64,000 bases of DNA, from assembly GCA_017549285.1 (NCBI GenBank), contig JAFYVE010000029.1, positions 1 through 64,000 of the forward strand, read 5' to 3'. The stretch is from Clostridia bacterium (GTDB lineage Bacteria; Bacillota; Clostridia; Oscillospirales; Acutalibacteraceae). The stretch's first letter is position 1. The number at the start of each line of letters is the position of its first letter. Below the pieces are notes generated by a model that was given only the letters and a program-made list of their open reading frames with translations, was not told the DNA's origin and ran no database searches. A program made the position numbers and the translations under genes. Below are positions 8,811 through 17,940 of this stretch, one piece after another.

Positions 8811-8839
8811 ATATTATCATTTTATTTCCTGAAATACAA
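8811..8839 (-). promoter_or_regulatory. Promoter of the epimerase-ygjV pair
   Basis: Minus strand TTGTAT (8839-8834) and TAATAT (8816-8811), 17-bp spacer, about 30 nt before the start codon. Confidence 0.5.
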
Positions 8840-8847
8840 GATTAATA

Positions 8848-8876
8848 TTGAATAAAAGGAATTAATATGATAAAAT
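8848..8876 (+). promoter_or_regulatory. Promoter of the MATE transporter gene
   Basis: TTGAAT (8848-8853) and TAAAAT (8871-8876) with a 17-bp spacer, directly upstream of the GGAGTG ribosome site at 8885. It is divergent from the epimerase promoter. Confidence 0.6.
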
Positions 8877-8897
8877 TTCAAGTCGGAGTGATAAATA

Positions 8898-10277
8898 ATG
8901 TTAAAAAAACTTATAGGCACAAAGCAATTCTACAAAAATGTTATTGTGCTGACAATTCCGATTCTTATTCAGAACGGAATAACCAACTTTGTCAATATGC
9001 TCGATAATCTGATGGTCGGTCAGATAGGTCAGACTCAGATGATAGGCGTTTCCGTTGCAAATCAGCTTGTTTTTGTTTATAATCTGTGTATTTTTGGTGC
9101 TGTTTCGGGTGCAGGTATTTTCGGTGCACAGTTTTTCGGCAACAGTGACCATAAGGGCTTGCGTGACAGTTTCAGATTTAAAATAATCTTCTGCACACTT
9201 CTGACAGCAGGTGTTATCTCGCTGTTTTATTTTGCAGGACCTGAGCTTATAAATATGTATCTCAAGGGAGAGGGCTCGGGAGAAGCTGCAAAAGCATCAC
9301 TTGATGCAGGTTTTTCATATCTTAAAATAATGCTCTGGGGACTTGTGCCTGCAGCTCTTGCCCAGTGCTGGTCGAGTACACTCAGGGAAACGGGGCAGAC
9401 ATTCCCTCCTATGGTTGCAGGTGTTACTGCGGTTTTTGTTAATCTCTTTTTCAATTATGTTCTCATATTCGGTCACTTCGGTGCGCCCCGTATGGGTGTT
9501 GAAGGTGCAGCAATTGCAACTGTTATATCAAGATTTGTTGAACTGTTTGTGGTTGCCGTGTGGACATTTGCCGACAGGAAGAGAAATCTTTTTATTGTGG
9601 GTGCATTCAGGAGCCTTAAAGTGCCTGTGGCTCTTGTAAAGAAGATTGCCGAAAAAGGTATTCCTCTTATGGTCAACGAAACTCTGTGGGCGGCAGGTGT
9701 TGCATTTGTGAACAGATGCTATTCAACAGAGGGACTTGAAGTTGTTGCGGCAAACAATATTGTGCAGACATTTTTCAATGTTTTCTCGGTTGCATTTATG
9801 GCTGTGGGTGTGGCAATCGGTATTGTCCTTGGTCAGCTTCTCGGTGCAGGTAAAGAGGATGAAGCAAAGGATGCTTCAATCAAACTTATTACGTTTTCAT
9901 TGTTTGTCAGTATTATTGTTGCAATAATATTTTCATTGTGTGCATTTTTCATTCCCGATTTTTATAACGTGGATGAAAGTGTAAAACAGCTTGCAACTAA
10001 AATGATGATAATATGTGCACTGGCGATTCCGTTTGATGCCGTTGCAAATGCGTGTTATTTTACACTCAGGTCAGGCGGAGAAGCTATAATAACAATTATC
10101 TTTGACTGCGGTTTTATGTGGGTCGTAAGTGCTGCTATGGCATTTTTTCTTACAAGTTTCACTCCGCTTTCAATCCTCCCCATATTTGCAATATGTCAGG
10201 GACTAAACTTCCTGAAAGACGTAATCGGAATCACCTTTGTCAGAAAGGGAAAATGGGTGAAGAGGATTATTGTGTAG
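8898..10277 (+). CDS. MATE family efflux transporter
   Basis: A 459-residue protein with about twelve membrane helices in two related halves, as in the MATE (NorM/DinF) drug/sodium antiporters. Typical features are PILIQNGITNFVNMLDNLMVG near the N-terminus, AISGAGIFGAQFFG-like packing, and the second-half repeat beginning GIPLMVNETLWAAG with VAIGIVLGQLLGAG. The family exports cationic drugs or metabolites, energised by Na+ or H+. The substrate is unknown. It stands alone with its own promoter and terminator. Confidence 0.92.
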   Translation: MLKKLIGTKQFYKNVIVLTIPILIQNGITNFVNMLDNLMVGQIGQTQMIGVSVANQLVFVYNLCIFGAVSGAGIFGAQFFGNSDHKGLRDSFRFKIIFCTLLTAGVISLFYFAGPELINMYLKGEGSGEAAKASLDAGFSYLKIMLWGLVPAALAQCWSSTLRETGQTFPPMVAGVTAVFVNLFFNYVLIFGHFGAPRMGVEGAAIATVISRFVELFVVAVWTFADRKRNLFIVGAFRSLKVPVALVKKIAEKGIPLMVNETLWAAGVAFVNRCYSTEGLEVVAANNIVQTFFNVFSVAFMAVGVAIGIVLGQLLGAGKEDEAKDASIKLITFSLFVSIIVAIIFSLCAFFIPDFYNVDESVKQLATKMMIICALAIPFDAVANACYFTLRSGGEAIITIIFDCGFMWVVSAAMAFFLTSFTPLSILPIFAICQGLNFLKDVIGITFVRKGKWVKRIIV

Positions 10278-10316
10278 TAACAATAATTTATCGCTGATCG
10301 ATAAATTCTGATAAAA

Positions 10317-10348
10317 AACAACGGACATTTTGTGTCCGTTGTTTTTTT
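10317..10348. terminator. Bidirectional terminator
   Basis: An 11-bp stem (10317-10327 with 10333-10343) built around ACGGACA/TGTCCGT with a TTTTG loop and T or A runs on both sides. It lies between converging genes and overlaps the last codon of the metallophosphoesterase. Confidence 0.85.
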
Positions 10349-11456
10349 ATACGTCAATCTGAGTGATTTTTCTGACCTCGATTGATTGTGTTTCAATTTT
10401 TTTCGGGTTGTTTTCGTCGAGGATAATGAGTCTGCCGCCTCTTTCTTCGCCGTATGTGGTATAACCGGCGCCAAGTGTCTGATAAAGGTCTATTCCGTCA
10501 ATGTTTATGTGAAAATCGTTCACGTGGTCGTGTCCGAAGAATGCGGCAATTATATCACCCGTCTTTTTCCAGCTTTCAAACTGTCTTCTGTGGTCATTTT
10601 TCATACACGGAGGGCAGGGAGTTTCCCTTATTCTGCCTTCAAGTACTTTATGTGCAAAGTAAAAATACTTTCCGTTTTGTTCGAATGTATATTCATCGTC
10701 AGCAGTCACTTCCTTGTAGCCGTCAAGCATCTGCTGAGGGCATATATGCTGGAAAAGTATTGCGGGAAGAGACTTTCCTCCGTTTGCTTTTTTTAGCTCT
10801 GCGGCTCTTTTTTCATACCAGTCAATCTGATCGTCGTGTACGCAATCATATCCGCCCTGTTGATAATCGTTTGAATCCATAAGCCAGATTGCGAATGCAT
10901 CTTTGTCTGATTTGCTGCTTTTAATTGTAACACAGCAGTTGCCGCAACCGTATACGTCTTCATCGTTGAAAGATGAACGGCAGTCGGCATATTCGTGATA
11001 CATCATCATCTGGAATTCAAGGTGAAAACCTTCTTCCGCGTCGTGATTGCCGAAACATATACAAAGGGGAATATTTCTTTTTCGGATAGAGTATGTGATT
11101 TTACTGATAGTCTTTCTCACAAGCTCATAGTCGAATTCCTTCCAGTATCCGCTGACATTATCACCGCCGAAAACAACAAGATCAGGCAGTGTTTTATCAA
11201 CGAGTGTCTCAATGACATTGAGAGTCTCGATATCATTTGCAAGGGGGATTTGTTTGTTTTCATCGTCATCCATTTCAGGCATTACTTCGTGAATATCCGT
11301 AAGATGAAGAATTTTAAACTTGCCGTCACTGCCGAATCTGAGAGGGGCAGGTGTTTCTTTTCTGAATCGCTCTGTTCTGAATTTCTTTGGCATTCCCATA
11401 GCTGAAATACATGGGAGTGCAAAGCCGGTAAGAATGCTCTTTAAAATGATATTCAT
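10347..11456 (-). CDS. Calcineurin-like metallophosphoesterase
   Basis: A 369-residue phosphoesterase with the complete two-metal signature: LHLTDIHE (DxH), VFGGDNV (GDN form), CFGNHDAE (GNHD), FQHICP and FGHDHVND (GHDH). A hydrophobic N-terminal stretch (residues 1-21) may export or anchor it. The substrate (a phospholipid headgroup, nucleotide or phosphosugar) cannot be told from sequence. It is the last gene of a three-gene operon behind an EamA permease and an OPA-like transporter, with a 4-nt gap to the latter. A related protein lies at 58990-60294. Confidence 0.86.
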   Translation of the reverse strand: MNIILKSILTGFALPCISAMGMPKKFRTERFRKETPAPLRFGSDGKFKILHLTDIHEVMPEMDDDENKQIPLANDIETLNVIETLVDKTLPDLVVFGGDNVSGYWKEFDYELVRKTISKITYSIRKRNIPLCICFGNHDAEEGFHLEFQMMMYHEYADCRSSFNDEDVYGCGNCCVTIKSSKSDKDAFAIWLMDSNDYQQGGYDCVHDDQIDWYEKRAAELKKANGGKSLPAILFQHICPQQMLDGYKEVTADDEYTFEQNGKYFYFAHKVLEGRIRETPCPPCMKNDHRRQFESWKKTGDIIAAFFGHDHVNDFHINIDGIDLYQTLGAGYTTYGEERGGRLIILDENNPKKIETQSIEVRKITQIDV

Positions 11457-11460
11457 AAAA

Positions 11461-12678
11461 TCAGCCTTTCTTTTTTGTAAAACTAACTGAAATTACACAA
11501 GCGGCAAAGGCAACCCCCATAAAGCAGAGAAGACATATGAAAACATCGTTCCAGCCTTTTGTGTCTGCAATTTTGCCGAGGAGTGTTGTCGCAAGTGTGC
11601 TGCCCACATAACAGAACGTGTTGAGAAGCCCTGCAGAGAGCCCCGAATCTATTTTATCTCTTGAATAAAGGGGGACAACGCTTGTTATGACATTGTTAAT
11701 CGCTGCCATAAGACATGCTGTTGCACCGAAAAGAGCAAGTGTGAGAGGAACTGATTTAAGACCTAAAGTCACAATAACAAGAACGGAAAGAATTGTTGAA
11801 GCAAAATAAAAAATGCCGTTGAGAGCGTTCTCATTCTTGATTTTCTTGTGGAGTGACTTTACAAGTGATGCACCGAAGATTGAAAGAACGGGAAGAAGAA
11901 GTGTTATGATAATTGAAAGTGAAGAAGGTATACCGAATTCTTCTTTGAGGATTGAGGGTACCCATGTTGTGACACCGTCTTTTACAAAGCCGTTTGCAAC
12001 AGCCGAAATAAGAATAACAATTATACTGAAAACAAAAGCGGGAGTGAGTGAAAGCTTCTTCTTTTCGGAAGTCTTTATTTCAACAGTTTCATTGTCCTTC
12101 TTTTTGATGCTTGTCATTCCGAAGAACCAGAGGATTGAAACAACCCCCACAACTGCAGATGCAACATAGAAAATTGAAGTCCATTTCATACTCAGGGCTG
12201 AGAAAATTGCCGCAAGACCGTATGCTGTGAATGTGCCCGATGCAACGGTTGTGCTCATAACCATAACGGCTTTTGAGAGTTTGTTGTCCGCAAGGTTGTC
12301 GGAGAGTGTCTTTATGAGTGATGACCAGAGAACTGACTGGAAAACACCGTTTAAGAACCACAGATATTTCATCGCATCAATTCCTGAGCAGAATGTCATA
12401 CCGAAGTTGATAAAGCACGATGCAACAAGAGCAATTGTAACTGAAATCTTTGTGTTGTATCTCTTTGAAAGAAGACCGTTCACAAGCTGACCTGCACCGT
12501 ATGCGAAGAAAAAGAATGAGCTGACGGTACCTGCTGCTTCTTTTGTTGTTCCCAGCTGTGCGAGAATTTCAACCATTGATGCGTTGTAGTTTAGCCGTGC
12601 TACATAAGCCGAAGTATATGCCGCCCAGCAGAGAAAAATCAGGAAATTTGATTTTTTGTTGCTTAATGTCTGTATCAT
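11461..12678 (-). CDS. Major facilitator superfamily transporter, OPA/GlpT-like
   Basis: A 405-residue twelve-helix transporter. The N-terminal segment AYVARLNYNASM and the overall layout resemble the organophosphate:phosphate antiporter branch (GlpT, UhpT), with a charged cytoplasmic loop (MTSIKKKDNE..SEKKK) between the two six-helix bundles. Substrate could be a phosphorylated sugar or glycerol phosphate, which would fit the phosphoesterase encoded next. That is an inference. The ribosome site GGAAGAGAAG overlaps the stop of the preceding permease gene, which ends one base upstream. Confidence 0.82.
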   Translation of the reverse strand: MIQTLSNKKSNFLIFLCWAAYTSAYVARLNYNASMVEILAQLGTTKEAAGTVSSFFFFAYGAGQLVNGLLSKRYNTKISVTIALVASCFINFGMTFCSGIDAMKYLWFLNGVFQSVLWSSLIKTLSDNLADNKLSKAVMVMSTTVASGTFTAYGLAAIFSALSMKWTSIFYVASAVVGVVSILWFFGMTSIKKKDNETVEIKTSEKKKLSLTPAFVFSIIVILISAVANGFVKDGVTTWVPSILKEEFGIPSSLSIIITLLLPVLSIFGASLVKSLHKKIKNENALNGIFYFASTILSVLVIVTLGLKSVPLTLALFGATACLMAAINNVITSVVPLYSRDKIDSGLSAGLLNTFCYVGSTLATTLLGKIADTKGWNDVFICLLCFMGVAFAACVISVSFTKKKG

Positions 12679-13611
12679 TTATCTTCTCTTCCTTTTTGCA
12701 GTTTTCTTTCTTGCTCCGTGATGTGTGCTGTGCGTTACAGAAAGAACAAGACCTGCGATAATCAGCGCAGCACCGATGAAAAGCTGAAGAGTGAGTGTCT
12801 GTGACTTAAGGAAGAAGTATGAAAAGATAATAGTCACAAGGGGGGTGCCGTAGATATATGTAGTAGCTTTTACGGGACCGAGAGTATTTGTAGCCTTGCT
12901 CCATGTCAGGAAACATATTCCCGATGCACACAGTCCGAGATACAGAAGATTGAAAAGGAGCTCTGTGTCTGCAAGGAGCTTATAATGTGAAATATCAACA
13001 TTAAAGATGAATACGGTCGGAATCATAAAAATAAGGCCGTACATAAAGATTCTTCTTGTTGTCTGGATGACATGATGACCGTATGTGCCGATTGTCTTTG
13101 ACAGAAGTGAGTAAAGTCCCCATGAAAGGGCAGAGCCTATTGCAAAAAGGGCACCCGTAACATTAAGGTCAAATGTGAAACCGTCTTCAAATGTTACAAG
13201 CATTATGCCTGTTATTGCAAGTGCGAAACCTATAAAGAAATTGAGTTTTGGTTTGTCGGCTTTCTTTGTGAAAAGAGAGAATATTCCGCAGAAGAAGGGA
13301 GATGTAGCGAAAATTACGCTTACATTTGCCGCTTTTGTATACTGCAGAGCAACAATTTCAAGGAAAAAGTAACATGTGACACCCAGAAGACCGCCTATGG
13401 CATAAGTAAGCTCACGTTTTATGTTTTCAAACCTGAGTCTGGGGGGATAAATGATGTTGAGAAGTATGAATGCAAGTAAAAACCTGCATATAATTACTTC
13501 GGCAGGTGAAAAACCGCCGTTCAGAAGTTTTGTTGATGAAATAACCGTTGTACCCCATACGATTATGGTGAAAAGGGCGGCAAGATGTCCTGTAAGTTTG
13601 TCTGTTTTCAT
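12679..13611 (-). CDS. EamA/DMT family permease
   Basis: A 310-residue protein with ten membrane helices in two EamA repeats. The first begins AALFTIIVWGTTVISSTKLL and the second ALFAIGSALSWGLYSLLSK, both typical of drug/metabolite transporters. The C-terminus is a strongly basic tail (GARKKTAKRKRR). It probably exports a small metabolite; the specificity is unknown. It is the first gene of a three-gene minus-strand operon. ATG 13611 is preceded by a GGAG ribosome site and a good promoter. Confidence 0.88.
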   Translation of the reverse strand: MKTDKLTGHLAALFTIIVWGTTVISSTKLLNGGFSPAEVIICRFLLAFILLNIIYPPRLRFENIKRELTYAIGGLLGVTCYFFLEIVALQYTKAANVSVIFATSPFFCGIFSLFTKKADKPKLNFFIGFALAITGIMLVTFEDGFTFDLNVTGALFAIGSALSWGLYSLLSKTIGTYGHHVIQTTRRIFMYGLIFMIPTVFIFNVDISHYKLLADTELLFNLLYLGLCASGICFLTWSKATNTLGPVKATTYIYGTPLVTIIFSYFFLKSQTLTLQLFIGAALIIAGLVLSVTHSTHHGARKKTAKRKRR

Positions 13612-13646
13612 TGTTATTCTCCGTTTAAAGATAATTACATCAATGA

Positions 13647-13675
13647 ATTATACCACTTGACAAAATCATATTCAA
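13647..13675 (-). promoter_or_regulatory. Promoter of the EamA-MFS-phosphoesterase operon
   Basis: Minus strand TTGAAT (13675-13670) and a perfect TATAAT (13652-13647) with a 17-bp spacer, about 30 nt before the permease start. Confidence 0.7.
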
Positions 13676-13709
13676 CCGCAAAATATACAAAAAAAGAATA
13701 AAAAATCAC

Positions 13710-13738
13710 TTGAAAATATAAGTTTTATGTAGTATTAT
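13710..13738 (+). promoter_or_regulatory. Promoter of the GH30-PHP operon
   Basis: TTGAAA (13710-13715) and TATTAT (13733-13738), 17-bp spacer. A full AAGGAGG site follows at 13783, 7 nt before the ATG. The second GH30 gene (63447) has the same two hexamers and spacing. Confidence 0.72.
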
Positions 13739-13796
13739 AATTATATATTTTTACTATAAGGTAAATTTTTATTTATTTTAAGAAGGAGGCCTGTAA

Positions 13797-15281
13797 ATGC
13801 TGAATGTTCTGAAAATTGTACTGAGTTATTTCCTTGCGGTCATTCAGGTTTTTGTTGTGCCTGTAACACAGGGTGCTGACTTTCTGAAAAACGCAAGTGT
13901 CACACTCGAAATTAACGAGGATCTTGAATATCAGACCTTCAACGGTTTCGGCACTTCTGCTGCCTGGTGGGCACAGGATGCCGGCAACAGTCAGTATGCC
14001 GATGAAATTGCAAAGGCTCTTTTCAGCAAAGAAGGTTTAGGGCTCAACATCTACCGTTACAACATAGGCGGTGGTGAAAAACATAACCCCAATGCACGAG
14101 TCTTCAATAACAGGGCAACAGAGAGCTTCTACTATTTCAATGAAGCAACAGGTGAGTATGAATATGACTTCACCCGTGATGCAGGTGCTCAGAAGATGCT
14201 TGAAAAGGCTCTTTCATACGGCTGTGTTGATACGGTTGTCCTCTTTGCAAATTCACCTCATTATTCAATGACAGAGTCAGGCTCAGCTTGCGGTAGTTAC
14301 TCTGATAACACCTGTAATCTTCCCGAAGAGAATTATGAAGCATTTGCAGATTACTTCATCACAATTACAGAATATTTCATTGAAAAGGGTGTTCCTGTTA
14401 AATACATAAGCCCCATCAATGAACCTCAGTGGTCATGGGGCGGCGGATGGGTAGGTCAGGAAGGCTGTCACTACGAGCCTGAACAGGCTCTTGCAGTTTT
14501 TAAGGTTTTCGCTCAGAAAATCAAAGAAAGCGGTCTTCCCGTTAAACTTATGGCTCCCGAAAGCGGAGAAATCGGCGAAACAACAGAAAACTATTTCGAT
14601 GCTCTTTACAATGATAAAGAAATAAGAGAAGTGCTCGGCTCACTCGCTTATCACAGCTACTGGAGTGACGGCAACTACTGGGGCAAACTTGGTTTCGGTG
14701 AAACAATAACAGATAAGTATTCCGATATAAATGTTGATATGACTGAATGGTGCGAGCTTCCTTGCTCACACGATATCAATGACTTTGATAATGCAATGGT
14801 TATGGCAAACGTTATGATTGATGACCTTGCAGCAACCGGTGCAAACTCATGGTCATCCTGGGTAGGCGTGAACAACTACGGTATTGATGAAAACGGCAAT
14901 ATGATTTCAGACGGTCTTCTTGTTGCCGACGATGCGTGTACGGAGCTATACACAGCTCAGAGATATTACGCTATGGCGCATTTCTCAAAATATATCCCCG
15001 CAGGAAGTAAGAGAATTTACACAAATCCTTCAAGACTTCTGGGCTCTGACATTTCACTTCAGGATATAAAAACAACAGGTTTTGTCACTCCTGACGGAAA
15101 AACAGTTATTGTTCTTGTCAATAACGGTCAGAACCTCAATGTGGGACTCGGTAAGTTCGGCGGTAAGATGAAAGTCGTTTCATCAACAGCCGGAAAACAG
15201 CTTGAAACAGTATACTCGGGTTATTCAAAATTGTTTGTTGAATGCCCTGAAAATAGCATAACAACGGTAATCTTTTCATAA
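13797..15281 (+). CDS. Secreted glycoside hydrolase family 30 enzyme
   Basis: A 494-residue retaining glycosidase with a signal peptide (1-27). GH30 landmarks are FNGFGTSAAWWAQ at the first strand, NIYRYNIGGG, the acid/base Glu in YISPINEPQW and the nucleophile Glu in VDMTEWCE, followed by a small beta domain (about 405-494). GH30 contains beta-1,6-galactanases, glucuronoxylanases and glucosylceramidases. The GFGxSxxWWAQ start recalls beta-1,6-galactanase-like members, but the subfamily is not certain. It carries no dockerin or carbohydrate-binding module. It is co-transcribed with the secreted PHP gene 17 nt downstream. Confidence 0.88.
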   Translation: MLNVLKIVLSYFLAVIQVFVVPVTQGADFLKNASVTLEINEDLEYQTFNGFGTSAAWWAQDAGNSQYADEIAKALFSKEGLGLNIYRYNIGGGEKHNPNARVFNNRATESFYYFNEATGEYEYDFTRDAGAQKMLEKALSYGCVDTVVLFANSPHYSMTESGSACGSYSDNTCNLPEENYEAFADYFITITEYFIEKGVPVKYISPINEPQWSWGGGWVGQEGCHYEPEQALAVFKVFAQKIKESGLPVKLMAPESGEIGETTENYFDALYNDKEIREVLGSLAYHSYWSDGNYWGKLGFGETITDKYSDINVDMTEWCELPCSHDINDFDNAMVMANVMIDDLAATGANSWSSWVGVNNYGIDENGNMISDGLLVADDACTELYTAQRYYAMAHFSKYIPAGSKRIYTNPSRLLGSDISLQDIKTTGFVTPDGKTVIVLVNNGQNLNVGLGKFGGKMKVVSSTAGKQLETVYSGYSKLFVECPENSITTVIFS

Positions 15282-15298
15282 AAAAGGAGAAACAGAAA

Positions 15299-16795
15299 AT
15301 GAAAAAAACACTCGCAATCGTATTAAGTGTGATTATGGTTTTCTCAATGGGTATTACATCTTTTGCAGCAGAAACAGATTACACAATCTCAAACCCCTAT
15401 GCAGATGTTGACTGGGATACATTCTCAGCTTACAAAACAGACCTTCATTCGCACACAATCGCTTCCGACGGTGACAACACCACAAAGGAAATGGCAGAAA
15501 GACACTATGAACTTGGTTTTGACATCTACGCTCAGTCAGACCACGGCACTGTAAACTACAGCTGGACAGAAAAAGACAGCTATGACCCCACAATCAAGTT
15601 TATCATGATGTTCAAGGAAGGCATTGCTCCTCTTGTAATGCTTGATAAGGAAGGCACAGCTGAAAACGGCAAGGCTTACACAGTTACAACAGTTGACGGT
15701 GACGATTACTATGCTCAGGAAGGCGGACACTCAATGATGCGTGTTCCTTTCGCAAATGAGCAGAACCCCACATCATTCAACAATGCTCATGTGAACACAT
15801 TCTTTGCAGACTGGGGTCACGGCAGAATCGGCGGCACAAGTGACTATGTCACACCCATCAGTGCTGTTGACGAACTCGGCGGTGTATCAGTTATCAATCA
15901 CCCCGGTGAATACACAAATGCAAGAGATGTCCTCACAACAGAAGAAGCTTACAATGATAAAGACTTCGGTTACTATATCGATAAGTTTGAAAATATCCTT
16001 ATGACATACGATTCATGCATAGGTATTGATATCAACTCAAAGGGTGACAGCAGAACAAGATTTGACAGAAAGCTCTGGGACACAATGCTTACAGACCTTG
16101 TTCCTGCAGGCAGAAATGTTTTCGCGATCGCTTCATCTGACGCTCACAATCTCGGTATCGTTGATTCAGGTTACGTTATGGCTATGATGCCTGAACTCAC
16201 ATCAGCAGCTCTCAAGGATTGTCTCCTTTCAGGTGCTTTCTTCGCACAGAGCTGTTACTGTGGCAATACGGATGAACTCGTTGAATACTCAACAGCTCTT
16301 CTTGCATCAGACAATGCTCAAGCTGTAGCTCTCGGCGAAAAAATGAAAGAAACTGCAGATAACAACATTGCAGAAATCGCAAACGGTGATAAGGGCGGTC
16401 AGTACAGATTTGCAGAAGGCGCTGCAACAACAAAGGTTAATTCAATCTCAGTTGACGATGCAGAAGATGCAATCACAATCGATGCTGAAAATGCGCTTTA
16501 CATCCGTTGGATTTCAGATAACGGCACAGTTGTTGCAGAAGGCAACACAATCGACCTTGACGAATGTGAAAATATCGGCAGCTACGTAAGAGCTGAAATC
16601 CTCAGCGAAGGCGCTGTTACATACTCTCAGGCATTCACTCTTGATTATGAAGGTATGCCCGAAGCTGATTATAACGAAGAATTCAAAGATACAGATACAT
16701 TATTCTTTGCAGGTATCGATGAATTCCTCAGAGGTCTCGGCAAGGCTATTTCAGCATTTGCAGCACCTATGCTCAAGCTCTTTGGAGTGGTATGA
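15299..16795 (+). CDS. Secreted PHP-domain phosphoesterase-like protein
   Basis: A 498-residue protein with a clear signal peptide (1-24, ending SFAAE). The PHP metal-site motifs follow in order: TDLHSHTIASDG (about 48), YAQSDHGTV, VINHPGEY and IASSDAHN (about 280). The C-terminal part (about 385-455) looks like a beta-sandwich, ending in a hydrophobic stretch LRGLGKAISAFAAPMLKLF. PHP enzymes hydrolyse phosphoesters, usually in the cytoplasm; export is less common. Pairing with a GH30 enzyme suggests it acts on a phosphate-bearing glycan or glycolipid outside the cell. That is an inference. Confidence 0.83.
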   Translation: MKKTLAIVLSVIMVFSMGITSFAAETDYTISNPYADVDWDTFSAYKTDLHSHTIASDGDNTTKEMAERHYELGFDIYAQSDHGTVNYSWTEKDSYDPTIKFIMMFKEGIAPLVMLDKEGTAENGKAYTVTTVDGDDYYAQEGGHSMMRVPFANEQNPTSFNNAHVNTFFADWGHGRIGGTSDYVTPISAVDELGGVSVINHPGEYTNARDVLTTEEAYNDKDFGYYIDKFENILMTYDSCIGIDINSKGDSRTRFDRKLWDTMLTDLVPAGRNVFAIASSDAHNLGIVDSGYVMAMMPELTSAALKDCLLSGAFFAQSCYCGNTDELVEYSTALLASDNAQAVALGEKMKETADNNIAEIANGDKGGQYRFAEGAATTKVNSISVDDAEDAITIDAENALYIRWISDNGTVVAEGNTIDLDECENIGSYVRAEILSEGAVTYSQAFTLDYEGMPEADYNEEFKDTDTLFFAGIDEFLRGLGKAISAFAAPMLKLFGVV

Positions 16796-17062
16796 TCAGT
16801 TTATTCTTCTGATTATTGATAATAATTCATAAAGCATGGGAAGTATATATACACTTCCCATGCATTCCTTTATACAGACAGTAATATCATTGAACATCAT
16901 TGTGTAATAAAGTCCCGTTCCCTCATAGAGTGACCTTAAATAGAAGTAAACGTTGCATATTATAAGTGTTACAATGAGAACAGTTCCGTAACGGAATGCA
17001 TATTTTGTAACGGTGCTCAGGCTTTTATACATTTTATTTATGTCTTTGCATAATGATTTCAT
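16796..17062 (-). CDS. Small membrane protein of unknown function
   Basis: An 88-residue protein read from ATG 17062, which has a GGTGA site 6 nt upstream; an ATG four codons earlier lacks one. A basic N-terminus (MKSLCKDINKMYKSL) is followed by a membrane helix (YGTVLIVTLIICNVYFYL) and a second hydrophobic patch ending in IIRRIN. I do not recognise a family. The stop codon abuts the stop of the convergent PHP gene with no gap, and a strong hairpin lies inside the 3' end of the frame. The good ribosome site and membrane topology support a real gene. Confidence 0.55.
   Translation of the reverse strand: MKSLCKDINKMYKSLSTVTKYAFRYGTVLIVTLIICNVYFYLRSLYEGTGLYYTMMFNDITVCIKECMGSVYILPMLYELLSIIRRIN
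16834..16863. terminator. Perfect hairpin at the convergent gene junction
   Basis: GCATGGGAAGT (16834-16844) and its exact complement (16853-16863) form an 11-bp stem. On the minus strand a TTTATG follows. It lies within the coding frame of the small membrane protein, so it may terminate the plus-strand GH30-PHP transcript instead. Confidence 0.5.
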
Positions 17063-17134
17063 AATTATCACCATTCTGATTATAATGAAACGGTGATATG
17101 ATTTTCAATTCAAAAATATTGGCAGGTGAATGTG

Positions 17135-17914
17135 GTGAATAATTCAATAGGCGTTTCTTCGGCTTGTTTTTATCCCCTTGAAACGGAAAAATCCCTTGAA
17201 ACGGCAGGAGAGTGCGGATTTCACACTGTTGAGCTGTTTCTCAATTCCCATTCGGAGCTTGAAGACAGTTTTGTTGATGAATTAATTGCAATAAAAGAAA
17301 AATACAACCTCGATATAGTGTCTGTTCATCCGTTTGCATCATTTGCCGAATCATTTTACCTTTTCAGTAATTATGAAAGAAGATATTATGATATTCTGCC
17401 ATTGTATGACCGTCTTTTTGAAGTTACAGCAAAGCTCGGTGCAGATATATTTGTTTTTCACGGTGCAAAAATACCGGGTTCAATCAGTGATGAAGAGTAT
17501 TGCAGAAGGTTTTCTCACCTTATTGAAATGGGAAAAAAATACGGCGTGAGAGTCTGTCAGGAGAATGTTGTTCATCACAGAAGTGAATCACCCGATTATC
17601 TTAAAATGATGAAAGAGAACATCGGAGACGGTTTCAATGTGGTTCTTGATATCAAACAGGCATACAGGGCAGGATACACACCCTATGAATTCATTGATGC
17701 CCTCGGGGACAGCATAATCCACGTTCATATAAGTGACAGAAGCAAGGAAAAAGACTGTATACCACCTCTTACGGGTGAGTTTGATTTTCCCGAATTCTTC
17801 AGAAAAATGGAAAGCATCGGATATAAAGGGAAATTCATCATAGAGCTCTATTACTGGAGCTATGAAACAAAAGAAGAAATAATTGAAAGCTATAATAAGC
17901 TCATAAAGTTATAA
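17135..17914 (+). CDS. Sugar phosphate isomerase/epimerase-like TIM barrel protein
   Basis: A 259-residue xylose isomerase-like TIM-barrel protein, the third in the window. Ligand positions are Glu in VCQENVVHH, Asp in VLDIKQAYRAG, His in HVHISDR and Glu in FIIELYYW. The second site reads DIKQ rather than the usual DxGH, so one histidine ligand is replaced. I choose GTG 17135, which lies 5 nt behind an AGGTGA site; GTG codons at 17126 and 17132 are in frame too. It is followed directly by a bidirectional terminator. Confidence 0.83.
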   Translation: MNNSIGVSSACFYPLETEKSLETAGECGFHTVELFLNSHSELEDSFVDELIAIKEKYNLDIVSVHPFASFAESFYLFSNYERRYYDILPLYDRLFEVTAKLGADIFVFHGAKIPGSISDEEYCRRFSHLIEMGKKYGVRVCQENVVHHRSESPDYLKMMKENIGDGFNVVLDIKQAYRAGYTPYEFIDALGDSIIHVHISDRSKEKDCIPPLTGEFDFPEFFRKMESIGYKGKFIIELYYWSYETKEEIIESYNKLIKL

Positions 17915-17940
17915 AAAGGACACCGGCGGGTGTCCTTTTT
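17913..17940. terminator. Bidirectional terminator
   Basis: A perfect 12-bp stem AAAAAGGACACC/GGTGTCCTTTTT with a GGCG loop, overlapping the stop codon of the epimerase and ending at the stop codon of the convergent PHP gene. Confidence 0.88.

Noticed and set aside
10285..10307. Perfect 9-bp inverted repeat AATTTATCG/CGATAAATT after the MATE gene
   Set aside because: AT-rich with no T run; the real terminator is the GC-rich stem at 10317-10343. Could be a chance palindrome.
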